From the NCBI GenBank assembly GCA_009176605.1, contig SEYY01018025.1, positions 1 through 20,893 on the forward strand: 20,893 bases of DNA, given 5' to 3'. The stretch comes from Armadillidium nasatum. Its lineage: Eukaryota; Arthropoda; Malacostraca; Isopoda; Armadillidiidae. This document shows, piece after piece, positions 1 through 9,771 of the stretch. The notes beneath the pieces were generated by a model. It made no database searches. It was not told the origin of the DNA and was given only the letters and a program-made list of their open reading frames with translations. Position numbers and translations under genes: made by a program. Every line of letters starts with the position of its first letter. Position 1 is the stretch's first letter.

Positions 1-252
1 TGAAGCCATCTGATGGTATCTAGTAACTTTTCAGATATTTGGGAGGAGTTTTATTTCATGAAACCAATAGGGTTCAGTCTCTTGCCAGCATTCAAGGGAG
101 GCGTACGTAAATTTTTATGCGAGGTAATTTTTACAAGGTCTGCTGTGTTATAAACTATCTTTTTACCCTCCTTCCACTCTATTTTCCATTCCCCCATCGT
201 CAACCCCAACTCATATACGTAAAAAAAATGTTTTTGATTCTACTCTTGACTT
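1..252. other. Unassigned left-edge sequence
   Basis: I recognise no gene here. The minus strand has a short stretch that reads like protein (YASLECWQETEPYW, about 60-105), but it meets a stop quickly and I cannot place it in a family. The right part (171-215) is one half of a duplicated segment described separately. Confidence 0.4.
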
Positions 253-427
<175 letters not shown>

Positions 428-509
428 GCTTTTTCATGTGCTTTCAAACGAATTGAGAAGTCAGCTGTTCAGTACATTCGTTCCCCTCATGATATTCAAG
501 CTTCAAGGA

Positions 510-511
<2 letters not shown>

Positions 512-597
<86 letters not shown>

Positions 598-612
598 GAG
601 AGAGAGAGAGAG
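512..612. repeat. Compound microsatellite (TA)n - (GA)n
   Basis: About 41 TA units (512-594), a GT interruption, then about 8 AG units (597-612). It has the same order and orientation as the array at 291-423, consistent with the duplication above. It has no coding value. Confidence 0.97.
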
Positions 613-863
613 GCAACATTCAGACTTTTCATGGCATTTACGAGAGAGCGTAATATATTTTTTGATGATTTTACTACCACCTTCCACTCTATTCCCCTTT
701 CCCCAATCGCCCATATATATATCAAATAGTAATAATAATAAAAAAATAATAATAATAAATAATGAATTAAAATTTCAAAATGTTACGATTTTGCTTGCTC
801 AGCCAAATATTTCCTTCCGTCAGCGGCGAGAAATCTGACTCAGCGAAAAGCCGCAGCGAAAGG
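613..863. other. AT-rich spacer with AAT-rich tract
   Basis: It contains an impure AAT/ATA run (about 727-765), then a somewhat more GC-rich stretch (about 800-863) with repeated agccgcagcg-like words. No gene is recognised. It has no counterpart next to the right-hand copy of the LTR repeat, so the 5' LTR appears truncated or rearranged at about 864. Confidence 0.4.
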
Positions 864-875
864 GTTAAAACAGCA

Positions 876-1180
876 ATTGACTTTGAAATATTTTTGTCAT
901 TTTACCATAGTTATAACAGTTATTCAGAGCTTGTAAAACATTTTGATGGGTACTATTGTGTTAAACAGCAATTGACTGAAATATTTTTGTCATTTTACCA
1001 TAGTTATAAGTTATATAGTTATAGTTATAACATTGATTCCGAACTTGTAAAGTGTTTTGATAAGTACTATTACGATAAACAACAATCGACTTTGAAAAAT
1101 TTTAATCATTTTGTTATAGTTATACTATTTATTCTAGACGAAAAGGTTATTTTCATAAATATTTTGAGGTAACTTGAATC
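876..1180. repeat. 95-bp tandem repeat, three copies (5' LTR)
   Basis: Unit starts (attgac or atcgac, then tttgaaatattt) are at 876, 971 and 1085, spacing 95 and 114. The longer second unit contains a duplicated ttatag-type stretch. The same satellite occurs in eight copies at 10466-11240. Confidence 0.85.
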
Positions 1181-1673
1181 TACTGCAAACTAGTTTTGAT
1201 ATTTTTGTGTTCTTTACAGTAAATATTGTGGACTTTGAAAATATTTTCAGGATATTCTACAACTGTTAATAGAATTTTTGACTTTACAATAACTCATCAT
1301 AATTTAGGAAACATTCTGTTGATTTTCAACATCTTGCCTTTTGAAATATTCGAAACTTAACTCGAATTACTAATAGTATCTGGAAGTTTATGATTGTTGG
1401 TTGATGTCATAAAGCGATGTTTAGATTTATAATTTAAGTGAATAGATAACCAGGAAAATAAAATAAGATTCTTTTATTGATTACAAGGAAATAAAATTCA
1501 TTAACAAGAAAACGATTATTTATTATATAATAACAAATAATAAATCAGAAAATCGCTCGAACACAAACATAGTTCACATCAAGCAAGTACTCGAATATTA
1601 ATCTGAAAATATAATAAATCAATAGAAACATTGAATAATAGTAACAGAAACACAACGCAATTTCTGAAACATT

Positions 1674-1723
1674 TGTTGTAGCTATTCTTTACTATACCTT
1701 CGCTAAATTTAATAGCTACAACA
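1674..1723. repeat. 13-bp perfect inverted repeat at LTR end
   Basis: tgttgtagctatt (1674-1686) and aatagctacaaca (1711-1723) are perfect reverse complements with a 24-nt loop, ending with the CA expected of an LTR 3' border and lying 9 nt before the primer binding site. It could be a hairpin in the 5' leader or a small nested insertion footprint. Confidence 0.7.
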
Positions 1724-1732
1724 TAATAACTT

Positions 1733-1749
1733 TGGTGCCGTACCAGGAT
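1733..1749 (+). other. Primer binding site (tRNA-His-like)
   Basis: TGGTGCCGTACCAGGAT starts with the TGG that pairs with a tRNA CCA end and lies between the LTR and gag. TGGTGCCGT followed by AC matches the complement of an animal tRNA-His 3' end (GTCACGGCACCA) apart from one missing G. A second TGGTGCC occurs at 1767. The tRNA identity is inferred from memory of the tRNA-His acceptor end. Confidence 0.65.
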
Positions 1750-1818
1750 AAGTCACCAAACATAACTGGTGCCAAGAAATACGATGTAAAATTAATTGTG
1801 AAAAGAGTGTAATAGAAA

Positions 1819-2989
1819 ATGGCTTTCAGTCTAGAAATACCAGAAGAATTACTAAATTTAGGTGAAGCAGCTCAGCCACATGTGACATCAACACCAGAAA
1901 TGCAACAACATGGAGAACAAAGAAGAGGCACAACAAATCAACACTATACAAGAAGTAGGGTAAGTACAAGTCAACAGTATACCCCAAGTCAATTGTATAC
2001 CCCACCACCTGATCCGTTTGTAAATAGTCACTACTATTACAGAAGAAAGTTAGTACCACCGCCTCTGAAATACTGCTTGGAATCTGGTTGTAATTTTGAA
2101 CAGTTCATAAAGGATTTTGAAACTTATTGTGACAACACTTATCCTGATGTGGTGGACACATGGAGTCGAGTCTTAGGACAATATATAGAAGGGAATATGC
2201 TCGACTTTTAACAATATAGATGGAGGCCGCCTACCTTATTATCTGGTAAAAGAAAAATAGTACAAGCCTCATGAAATAAAGACAAAATGGTTGAAAAATA
2301 TTGGATGGCAAAAAGAGAAAAAGAAACGATTATGAATTTTTCCATGAGATTAGACCGTTTAGCTGAATTGGCTGGTATAGACATAAGACAAGATCTGTTT
2401 AAGGAAATGAAAAAGAAACGAAATTTTAGATGGACTCAGTGGAGAGTCAGCAGCCAAAGTTAAATTTGCTGCATTGTCTGAGCCTGGAATAGATATTGAT
2501 AGAATAATAGAATTGGCTGATAATGTAGAAATGTGTTTTATTGGAGATAAGAAAGATAAGAAAACAGAAATAAAAGAAACGATAACAGAAAGAAAAGAAA
2601 ATGAGAAAGAACAAGTACAAGTATCTGTAACTGAGAAAAAATCAGAAAAAACTTGACTTTTGTAAAAAGGAAGGACATTTAGAAACCAAATGTTATAACA
2701 AAAACAACAGTTGTTTCTGTTGTGGAAAAACAGGTCATAGAATTAAAGATTGCTGAAAATGAATCGCACAGGAAAGAAATAAAAAACAGAATAATAAGCC
2801 AGAACAAACAAGGAGAGGACAAGAACAACACACTAATAATTCAGATAGAAGAGAGCAACCTGAACAAAGAGAACTAACAACAAGAACCCAGAGACTGCAG
2901 TGTCCTTACTGCGGAGAAAATCATCTGATGAAAGATTGTGAGGAATTCAAAAATGCATTAAGAAGACCGACGGAAAACTAAACCGTCCC
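1819..2989 (+). pseudogene. gag: gag polyprotein, broken by frameshifts
   Basis: Gag forms the virus-like particle and binds element RNA. The ATG at 1819 opens 130 codons rich in Gln, Thr, Pro and Tyr, stopping at 2209-2211. Capsid-like sequence continues in other frames (2287-2463, then 2425-2656, with helices such as ESAAKVKFAALSEPG). From about 2650 in a third frame come zinc knuckles: CFCCGKTGHRIKDC (2712-2753) and CPYCGENHLMKDC (2901-2939, a C-x2-C-x3-H-x4-C variant). Before them is a damaged knuckle, DFCKKEGHLETKC (2652-2690), that lacks its first Cys. TGA follows the second knuckle directly, and the frame ends with TAA at about 2980. At least two frameshifts and one internal stop are present. 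The ATG lies 86 nt after the primer binding site, a normal leader length. Confidence 0.82.
1960..1965 (+). promoter_or_regulatory. Candidate splice donor inside gag
   Basis: AGTAGG|GTAAGT is a near-consensus 5' splice site after exactly 47 gag codons. It could supply the donor for a subgenomic mRNA joined to the acceptor at 7648-7649. In the present sequence the join would not leave ORF3 in the gag frame, so translation from ORF3's own ATG would be needed. No transcript evidence is available. Confidence 0.35.
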
Positions 2990-3345
2990 TTAACCGAGCA
3001 GGGTGGAATTAAGTGAGTAGGAGAAAGCCTTGCAACGAAGGATATAGACAGAAGGTTATATTTAGACGTTAATGTAAAAGGAGCAAAAATACGTGCATTG
3101 GTCGATACAGGAGCACAACTGAATGTTATCAACTATGAAATTGCTTAACTATTAAAAGAGGAAATACAAGATACGAATATTCAAATAGTGGGAGTGCATG
3201 GAGATGTAGAACGGACCGAAGGGGAAATGAAATTATCATTCCGGTTAGGAAACTATCAAATTAAAGAAGAACCATTCATAATTAGTAGCAAAATAACCCA
3301 TGAAATGATCCTTGGCATTGAATTTTTGAAAAAGCACTTTTAGAA
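2990..3345 (+). pseudogene. pol: Retropepsin (aspartic protease) region of pol
   Basis: In one frame, LYLDVNVKGAKIRALVDTGA reads into the protease with the catalytic DTG at 3104-3112. An in-frame TAA follows at 3146-3148, then the same frame gives the flap and the C-terminal signature MILGIEFLKKH (3305-3337) before a TAG. This is the usual retropepsin layout of VDTGA followed by a hydrophobic ILG motif. It processes Gag-Pol in an active element. Here it is interrupted by one stop after the catalytic motif and by another at its end. Confidence 0.8.
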
Positions 3346-3642
3346 ATGGATTTTGAAAATAATAGGTTGGTGTGTTGACAAGATAATAATAATGAAATAA
3401 TAGTATGTAATTTTAGGTTTAATTCTGTTCCAATTAGTAATGTTAGATTAAATTTAAAAAAGAATGTACACATCAAACCAGGACATTATACATAGAGTTA
3501 CTATGGCCTAAACATATTGAAAATCCATATTTATATAGCACAGAAATCCAAGGATTAGAAAAATTTTGAAATAGTTGATTGTTCATCTCCAATACTGTAA
3601 ACAATGGAAAAACAGCTTATGTAAACATCATGAATTTAGGAG
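3346..3642 (+). pseudogene. Degenerate protease-RT linker
   Basis: No frame stays open. Short pieces read like Ty3/Gypsy spacer sequence, but I cannot assign a domain. It probably represents the linker between protease and reverse transcriptase with several lesions. Confidence 0.45.
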
Positions 3643-4789
3643 ATGAAACATATAAAATTAATAAAAGACTTGGAAATAACCACTATAGAATTGATACAAG
3701 ATGGGAAAACATTAAGAGAGCTAGACGAAATACAAGAAAAAGAAAAAGACAAGGAAAAGTGTCAATCAAGTTGGGAAGAAAGATTTACATTAGACCAAAC
3801 TGATCTTTCAAAAGAACAAAAAGAACTTGTACGCAAAACTTTAGAAAATTTTAAGGATATAATCATCAAAGATGATAATGACGTGGGCTATACCACTAAG
3901 ATGGAGCATAAAATTAAATTACACAATTATGAGCCCATCCGTCAAAAAGTAAGACGTTTTAATCCAAAGGTGCAAGAGCTTATGGATGAAGAATTAAAAA
4001 TCTTGGAAGAGCAAGGCATAATAAAACCATCTAAAAGCCCTTGGAGCAGTCCTATAGTACCAATAGTGAAGAAAAATGGCAAAATACGTGTTTGTATTGA
4101 CTATAGGCTCTCAATCAAAGAACAATAAAGGACAGTTTTCCATTACCAGCTGTAAATGATTGCATTTACAATCTGAAAGGCAGTACATATTTTAGCCTTC
4201 TAGACATGACAAAAGGATACTACAACTTGCCTATGGAAGAACAATCCCGAGAATTTACTGCATTTACTACTACTTTTAAACATCTGGAATTCATTCATTT
4301 GCCGTTCGGGTTGTGTAATTCTCCGGCAACTTTCCAACGTCTGGTTAATCTCATGATTCAAGACTTTTCAAAAAATCAAGTCATGGCTTATTTAGACGAC
4401 ATTTTGATTCTTGGTAGGAATTTTGACGAGCACCTAAGCAATCTGAGTCAGGTTTTGGAGAAACTACGTGAATTTAATCTGAAAATAAAATTCCCGAAAA
4501 ATGTAATATATTTAGAAAAGTAAAATTTTTCGGACAGGAAGTCAGTGAAGAAGGATTACTACCACTTTCGGAAAATATAGAAGCTATACAGAAGGCCCCA
4601 GTTCCTAAAACAATAAAATAGGTACAAAGTTTTTTGGGGAGTGTAAATTATTATAGAAGGCATATTCCAAATGTGGCTAAATTAATGAAACCACTGTCAC
4701 AATTGACAACTGGAAAGAGTATAAAGTGGACTATGGATTGTCAAGAAAGTTTTGAGAAATTAAAACAAGCATTAATAAAACCCCCAATT
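3643..4789 (+). pseudogene. pol: Reverse transcriptase region of pol
   Basis: The RNA-directed DNA polymerase is spread over three frames. 3643-4128 carries the N-terminal region with EEQGIIKPSKSPWSSPIVP and KKNGKIRVCIDYR, typical Ty3/Gypsy RT motifs. A frameshift at about 4110 moves to 4120-4523 with LLDMTKGYYNLPM (catalytic Asp), LPFGLCNSPATFQRL and the active-site box AYLDDILIL (near 4386-4412). A further shift near 4520 leads to the thumb and connection, with an in-frame TAG at 4619-4621 before SFLGSVNYYRRHIPN. All three catalytic aspartates are readable, but no single frame spans the domain. Confidence 0.93.
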
Positions 4790-5239
4790 TTGACCTTCCC
4801 TGATTACGAAAGTATAAAACCTTTAGAATTGTATGTTGATGCATCAGGATCAGGGGCAGGAGCTTGTTTAAAACAAGAACAAGAAGGAGAGATGAAGATT
4901 ATCACATATGCCTCAAAGTGTTTTGGAACAGCCCAACGAAATTATAGTACTTTAGAAAAGGAATTGGCTGCACTACGATGGGAGTGAAAGTGTTTCGCAC
5001 ATTTTTAATGTGTCAAAGGTTTATCATCTGGTCAGATCACCAACCTCTAACATATCTACATAATATGGCTGGGGTCAATGCAAGAATAGCAAGAACACTT
5101 ACAGATTTAGCCGAATATAATTTCAAGATTAAATACTTTCCTGGGAAGTTTAATCATATTAGTGATTTTCTATCACATTGTGTTCCCGAAAATGTCGAAG
5201 AGATAGAGATCGAAGAAGATATTGTCCCAGTAGGATTTG
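4790..5239 (+). pseudogene. pol: RNase H region of pol
   Basis: It degrades RNA in the RNA-DNA hybrid. LELYVDASGSGAGACL (first Asp, from about 4828), YSTLEKELAALRW (Glu, about 4945-4980) and IIWSDHQPLTYLHN (Asp, about 5023-5065) give the D-E-D set. A one-base frameshift at about 4978-4987 separates the second and third motifs (stop TGA at 4985-4987). The domain ends with the Gypsy-type PGKFNHISDFLSH, equivalent to the usual GKxNxxADxLSR tail. It runs in the same frame into the OTU-like segment. Confidence 0.92.
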
Positions 5240-5690
5240 AAGAAAAAGAAATAAGAGGTAGTGGAAATTCCTAATTTGTAGCAATAGCACTCTTTTTGTT
5301 CAATGATGAAAAAGCATATAAAATTGTTCGGCAACGAGCCGTAAATGAAGTAAGAAATAATCTAAAGACTTATGGATTAAGTGACACTAAACAAATGAGG
5401 CAGAATCTGACTAGAATGAGTATATCCGGTACTTTAGTTAGTTCTGAAATAGTGGAAGCTTGTGCAAGAATTTACCATATACATATTAAAATTTATCATA
5501 CAAAGGATCAAAGTATTTCATACAATGCATCTGAGGAATGAATTTGTTATCTATTGAGTATACATGGTATTCATTTCAATCTACTTAAAGAAATTAAACC
5601 AGAATTAAGAAAATCAGAATCCCAAGTTGAAATAAATTTAATTGATATGAGTTTTGAGGAAGAATATCAAGAAAGAAATTGTATTGTATG
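5240..5690 (+). pseudogene. OTU-like cysteine protease domain inside pol
   Basis: In frame with the end of RNase H, the sequence resembles an OTU (ovarian tumour) deubiquitinase-type domain, which normally cleaves ubiquitin or processes polyproteins. Visible parts are: SGN then Ser at 5269-5271 where OTU has the catalytic Cys of DGNC, a TAA at 5272-5274, FVAIALFLFNDEKAYK, the helix VRQRAVNEVRNNL, GTLVSSEIVEACARIYHIHI (OTU G-x-W/L...E...A motif and strand), a TGA at 5539-5541, then HGIHFNLL, matching the catalytic His motif H-F/Y-N. Length to the His is about 110 residues, as in compact OTU domains. The likely nucleophile reads Ser, so this copy would be inactive even without the stops. The position between RNase H and integrase is unusual. 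The family call rests on eye-read motifs. Confidence 0.68.
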
Positions 5691-7167
5691 ATTTGAAAGA
5701 TGAATAAAAAGAAATGGAAGAAAATACTGAAGAAGAGGTAGATGATTGCGATTCAGAAAGTTTAAGTTCACTAAGTACCACTCTTGGATCTAATATTGAA
5801 CAAGAAAAAATTCAGGAATTACCTAGTAGAAAATCAACATTAAAGTACTATAGAAATGAAGAACAGTTGTCAGAAGAAATTAAGAAAAGACAAATAGAAG
5901 ATAAAGGTTTACAAGAATTAAGACAGATTTTACAAGAAGCTAATACCGTTCAAGAACAAACTCAAAGACTCAAAGAGAAAAGGTATTTAAAAGGGTATAT
6001 AAGATATTTGAAAAATGTGCATGAAAGAAATGGAATTTTGTATTACGAGGAAACTGGAAAAGATGTTCCACTTATAGGGTATAATGATTTAAAAGATTTA
6101 ATCATCGACTATCATAAGACTAATTATCATCCAGGAAGAGATAAAAGGATAAAGAAAATACAAGAAATTACCTGGAGTCCAAATATTCGCAACATCTGCG
6201 AACAAGTCACCCGAGTATGCATCAAGTGTCAGCAGAGAAAATTATTACCAGCTAGACAGCAAAGACCACCAACTTGGAAAGTACAAGGCAGAAAACCTTT
6301 TGATGTGGTCACCATAGATCTTATGGAAATGCCAAAAACAAAAATAGGACAGAAATATATCTTTGTCGCTGTTGACATGTACTCAAAGTGGACATCTGCT
6401 GTGGCTATACCAGATAAAACTGCTAATACAGTACTCAAAGCATTTAAAAATATGATAGCAACTTTTTTAAAGAGACCCTTTAGAAATTACAATCAGACAA
6501 TGGGAAAGAATTCACTAATCATCTGTTTGAAGAGTTCCTAAAAACTAAAGGAATTAAGCATCGTTGTTCTGTAGCAAATATCCCACAAACCAACGGCCTC
6601 GTAGAAAGAGTGAACTAAACATTGTTAAATATGTTTAGAATGATAGATAGCTTAGAAGAATGGGATGAACATCTACCTGACGTTGTGGCTGTATACAACC
6701 ACACATATCACAGAGAATTAGGGAAGACACCAGCTGCAATATTTCTCAACAATGTTGAAAAGAATACCGTGAAAGACAACATCTGGGGAAAAACACCAAA
6801 GAATTTTGAACCTTACCAGCTGGGTGAATTTGTATTAAAGAAAAATATTCTCAAAGGACATAATGTAATGAATAAACTAGTTGAGAAATATCATGGGCCA
6901 TATAAAATTGTTAAGACTTATGAGAATGGAGTGATGTATGACATCCAACACAAATACAGAAATATCTTACTACTACGAATACATCACAAACATTTAAAAA
7001 AGTGGCATGAAACCCCAGAAGAACTAAAGGAAGTCAATCCTGAACGAAATTTAGAAGATACCAAAAGTGAAATATCAGAGAACGATTTTGAAGGATTTAC
7101 TAAGGAAAATCAAAGCATGTTTAGAGTGAACTGGGAGAAAGTAACTCCAGATATAACATCCAATTAA
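5691..7167 (+). pseudogene. pol: Integrase region of pol
   Basis: It inserts element cDNA. It opens with a Glu-rich linker (5714-5800). The zinc-binding HHCC module follows: YHKTNYHPG (H-x4-H, about 6111-6134) and CIKCQQRK (C-x2-C, about 6220-6240). The catalytic core shows VVTIDLMEMPK (first Asp, about 6307-6339) and FVAVDMYSKWTSAVAIP. A frameshift at about 6480 ends the first frame at 6541. The second Asp (SDNG, 6493-6504) and the Glu (TNGLVERVN, about 6592-6615) lie in another frame, with TAA at 6616-6618. The C-terminal domain (6622-7167) has YNHTYHRELGKTPA and GPYKIVKTYENGVMYDI, the GPY/F module of Ty3/Gypsy integrases. D, D and E are all present but split. Confidence 0.93.
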
Positions 7168-7443
7168 ACCATGACCGAGACACTAGTAGCGAAGTACATC
7201 CCGAGAATCAGAAAGGATTCAACTCATTCAATACAAATGAACGATCGGCAGTGTCTCAATATCATGCCACTTATAATATGGAACCCTGGATACAAAGTGA
7301 GATACATCGGAGCAGACAAAGGAATCCGGTGAGGATGGCAATAGGAGACAGGTCAGGTAAAATAGATGAATTTAAAGAATTTCCAGAACATTATGACGGT
7401 ATGGTAAATGGTTTGTCCTTGAATTTTTCAGGTTTTACATAAA
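7168..7443 (+). pseudogene. Pol C-terminal tail, shifted frame
   Basis: Directly after the integrase stop (TAA 7165-7167), a different frame is open without a stop to the TAA at 7440-7442. It includes a basic segment RSRQRNPVRMAIGD. It probably continues the Pol C-terminus after a one-base shift. The minus-strand element at 18594-19372 also has a long tail with a basic C-terminal segment in the same place, which supports this reading. No domain is recognised. Confidence 0.5.
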
Positions 7444-7637
7444 TTCATTTAAAGATGTAATTTATATTATAAAAGAGATAATGAATTGGTTAAATAAATT
7501 TAATATTTGATTTAAAAAGTAATTAATACAAAATTAATTAATGTTTTTAATAGAGTAAAATAAGTTTTGAATTTTTAATTTGTTTGACTTAGTTCAGGAG
7601 TTCCATTTTATTTAGGATTTAATGTTTAATGATATAT

Positions 7638-7649
7638 TTTTATTTCTAG
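7638..7649 (+). promoter_or_regulatory. Splice acceptor before ORF3
   Basis: A pyrimidine-rich tract (tttttatttctag) ends with AG at 7648-7649, immediately before ATG at 7652. This would produce a spliced ORF3 mRNA, the way env is expressed in errantivirus-like elements. The region 7444-7637 is otherwise AT-rich with no coding signal. Confidence 0.55.
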
Positions 7650-7651
7650 AA

Positions 7652-8750
7652 ATGTTTTGGCAAAATAAATGAATGGTTATTGCTGGAGACAGCAGAGTGA
7701 AAGACTTAGATACAGATGATAAAAGAAAACCAAAAGATTTACAAAAATGTTGTCAACCAGGAATCACTATGATAGAAGCCATAGAAGAGTTGAACAGGAT
7801 TTTAGATGAAAATGTATTATACGAACAAGAGCCAATTGTTGCCACAGTATTGGTTGCACTTCATTGTGATTTTACCACACTAAAATTTTGGAAACAAACA
7901 GGGTGCAAGATAATGGTGCCAAATCGCAATGTTGATATACCTGAGCTAATTGGGAAGATAAAAGAAAAAATTATCAAGTGGAAAGATACACATCCTTATT
8001 GCCAGATCCTCATTACTGTACCTTATATCCCACATTTTGGCAGATATAATACTAGCAGATTATGCCAAAAATTGACAACCAGACAGGTTGAATTTGTATA
8101 CCCACATTACTATAGTCAAGAGCTTTATTTGACAAATGAGAACATTAATAGATCAATTTTTCTATCATTGGGATCGTGAAATCACTCCTTGACCTTTGGC
8201 CTTATCTCGATTGTCAGGTTCATCATTTACTTATAATGGATATCAGACTGCATTTCAAGGATCAACAAATGATGGGTTGCACTTTTCAGAAAAAACTGTC
8301 CTACAGTTTTGGCGATTGGTTTGGGTGCACCATGAATTTTTAAATAAAAACCCAGGAAAGTCCTATCAAAAACATCAACATGAACATCAGGACCATGCTC
8401 AAGAAAAGAGAAACCTCCAGGATTTAAACCAGAATAATATTGATAGAAGAATCATGAAACAAGCTATTAAAAGAGATCAAGGATATAATACAAGGAGGCA
8501 AATGTTTTCTGGCAAACGACCAAATTTTCAAAATAGATCACATGTAAGGGATTTAGACGTCATACAAGCTGGACCATCTAGAATTACATGTGAAAGAGCT
8601 ATAGGAAAAGATGATTTAAGAAACAAAATACAAAATAGACAAAATCAACTGAACTATGGAAATAATAGATATCCAGATCAAGGATTGGTGTGGAAAAAAG
8701 TTTCTATAAATATAACAAAGACAGTCAAGAAAATAACAAAAGAAGCTTAA
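7652..8750 (+). pseudogene. ORF3: SGNH/GDSL-hydrolase-like protein in env position
   Basis: After an ATG at 7652 and a TGA at 7670-7672, the frame 7673-8179 begins MVIAGDSRVKDL. The GDS (Ser codon 7691) matches block I of SGNH hydrolases. QPGITMIEAIEEL fits block II. LVALHCDFTT sits where block III has GxND and lacks the Asn and Gly. QILITVPYIPHFGRYN fits the later strand. A frameshift in the T-run near 8157 and a TGA at 8190-8192 lead to the frame ending at 8750. NDGLHFSEKTV (8268-8300) there gives the catalytic D-x-x-H of block V. A basic, Gln/Asn/Arg-rich tail of about 130 residues follows, perhaps nucleic-acid binding. Members of this fold are esterases or lipases. I see no signal peptide or membrane segment, so it does not look like a standard env. 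Ser, Asp and His are present but the oxyanion Asn is not. Confidence 0.7.
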
Positions 8751-8950
8751 ATGTACTCAAGATGTTTTCTGCAACTAACTTTTGAAAGGTGTATACTTCA
8801 ATATGATCCTTATTGTTGGTGATGGTATTTTTATTATAATTTAAATGATTACAATTAAGGAAAGAATAGTTAGAAAAAACAGGTAAATTTATGTATTTAT
8901 TTAAAATGTACCACTCTTCAGTTACCATCTCGAAAATAAATTATAGCTTT
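8751..8950 (+). other. 3' untranslated spacer
   Basis: AT-rich sequence between the end of ORF3 and the polypurine tract. No ORF or structure is recognised. Confidence 0.4.
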
Positions 8951-8960
8951 AAGAGGGGGG
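8951..8960 (+). other. Polypurine tract
   Basis: AAGAGGGGGG lies about 200 nt after the last ORF and is immediately followed by TATGGTAG, a plausible LTR start. It is the expected plus-strand priming site and fixes the left edge of the 3' LTR. Confidence 0.75.
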
Positions 8961-9523
8961 TATGGTAGATGCTACCTTAGACCTGTGAGCCCTACCTCAA
9001 GCCTAGAATATATAAGGACTTCGAATTTTGTAAATTATGATAAAAAGTTGTTTAAAAGAAATGTTTTAAGAATATATCTAAGAAAAAGAAATACGAAAAA
9101 GTGCGATAATAAATAAAAGAAAGATCAAATTCAAAGTTAAGAAAATCAAGAAATAGGTCTCAAAGAGGAAACAGTTGTAAAATCGTTAAAGTTTAACAAA
9201 TTGGAAAAAATACATAGAGGAAGAATATATGTAATATTGTTCAAGGAATTAAAAAATCAGATAAAAAGGACGAAAATTGTTAAATAAATTATCCGAAAAT
9301 ACGCAATAAAGAATTAAAAACAGAATTCATGAAAATGCAAATGGCGGTGAAGATTTAAAATAAACAAAAAACATAGTCCGTCACCGAGTTGCCAGAAAGA
9401 GAAAAAGAAACACGAATTTTAGCAACTCCCTAAAAATGAAGCTTCCCGATTGGTCGAGATTAAAAAATAGCAACCTATGATAGTTGCTAGAATTCATAGT
9501 TCTGAAAAATTTAAACCAGAGAG

Positions 9524-9530
9524 TCATTCT
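9524..9530 (+). promoter_or_regulatory. Initiator-like element in LTR
   Basis: AGTCATTCTG fits the arthropod initiator TCAKTY. An inverted CCAAT box (ATTGG) lies 75 bp upstream. No TATA box is at the usual distance. A candidate transcription start for the element. Confidence 0.35.
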
Positions 9531-9771
9531 GTTTTGACCTTGATTAGAGAAAGTACAAAAAACTTCGTTTATAAAATTTTTTGTTTTGAAAAGTAAAGAT
9601 TACTGTAAGTTATAAGATTGTTTTTATGTGGAAGATTTGGTATCACGGAAGAATACTTTTGGTAATTGAATATTTGACATTGTATTTATTCTTTCTCAAG
9701 TGTGATTACAAACTTTAAAGTTTGGTAACTGAATTTAGATTTTATTGATTTATTTTTGATAATAGCAAATA

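Larger units (their letters stand above)
864..1731 (+). repeat. 5' LTR remnant (3' portion only)
   Basis: Positions 864-1265 match 10935-11331. The remainder to about 1723-1731 has no second copy in the window, as expected if the right LTR is interrupted at 11331. The right border is placed just before the primer binding site, near the ACAACA at 1718-1723. The segment lacks anything matching 8961-10930, so the promoter-bearing left part of this LTR is missing. An alternative is that only 864-1265 is a dispersed satellite and the true LTR is shorter. Confidence 0.6.

Noticed and set aside
780..1172. 130-codon frame starting at 780
   Set aside because: It runs through the 95-bp tandem repeat, giving a repeated peptide by chance. 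The same satellite lies in non-coding LTR on the right side.
1263..1290. LTR right border at 1265 with the primer site directly after
   Set aside because: The following sequence does not resemble a tRNA complement, whereas 1733 does and lies close to gag. The break at 1265 is better explained by interruption of the right LTR at 11331.
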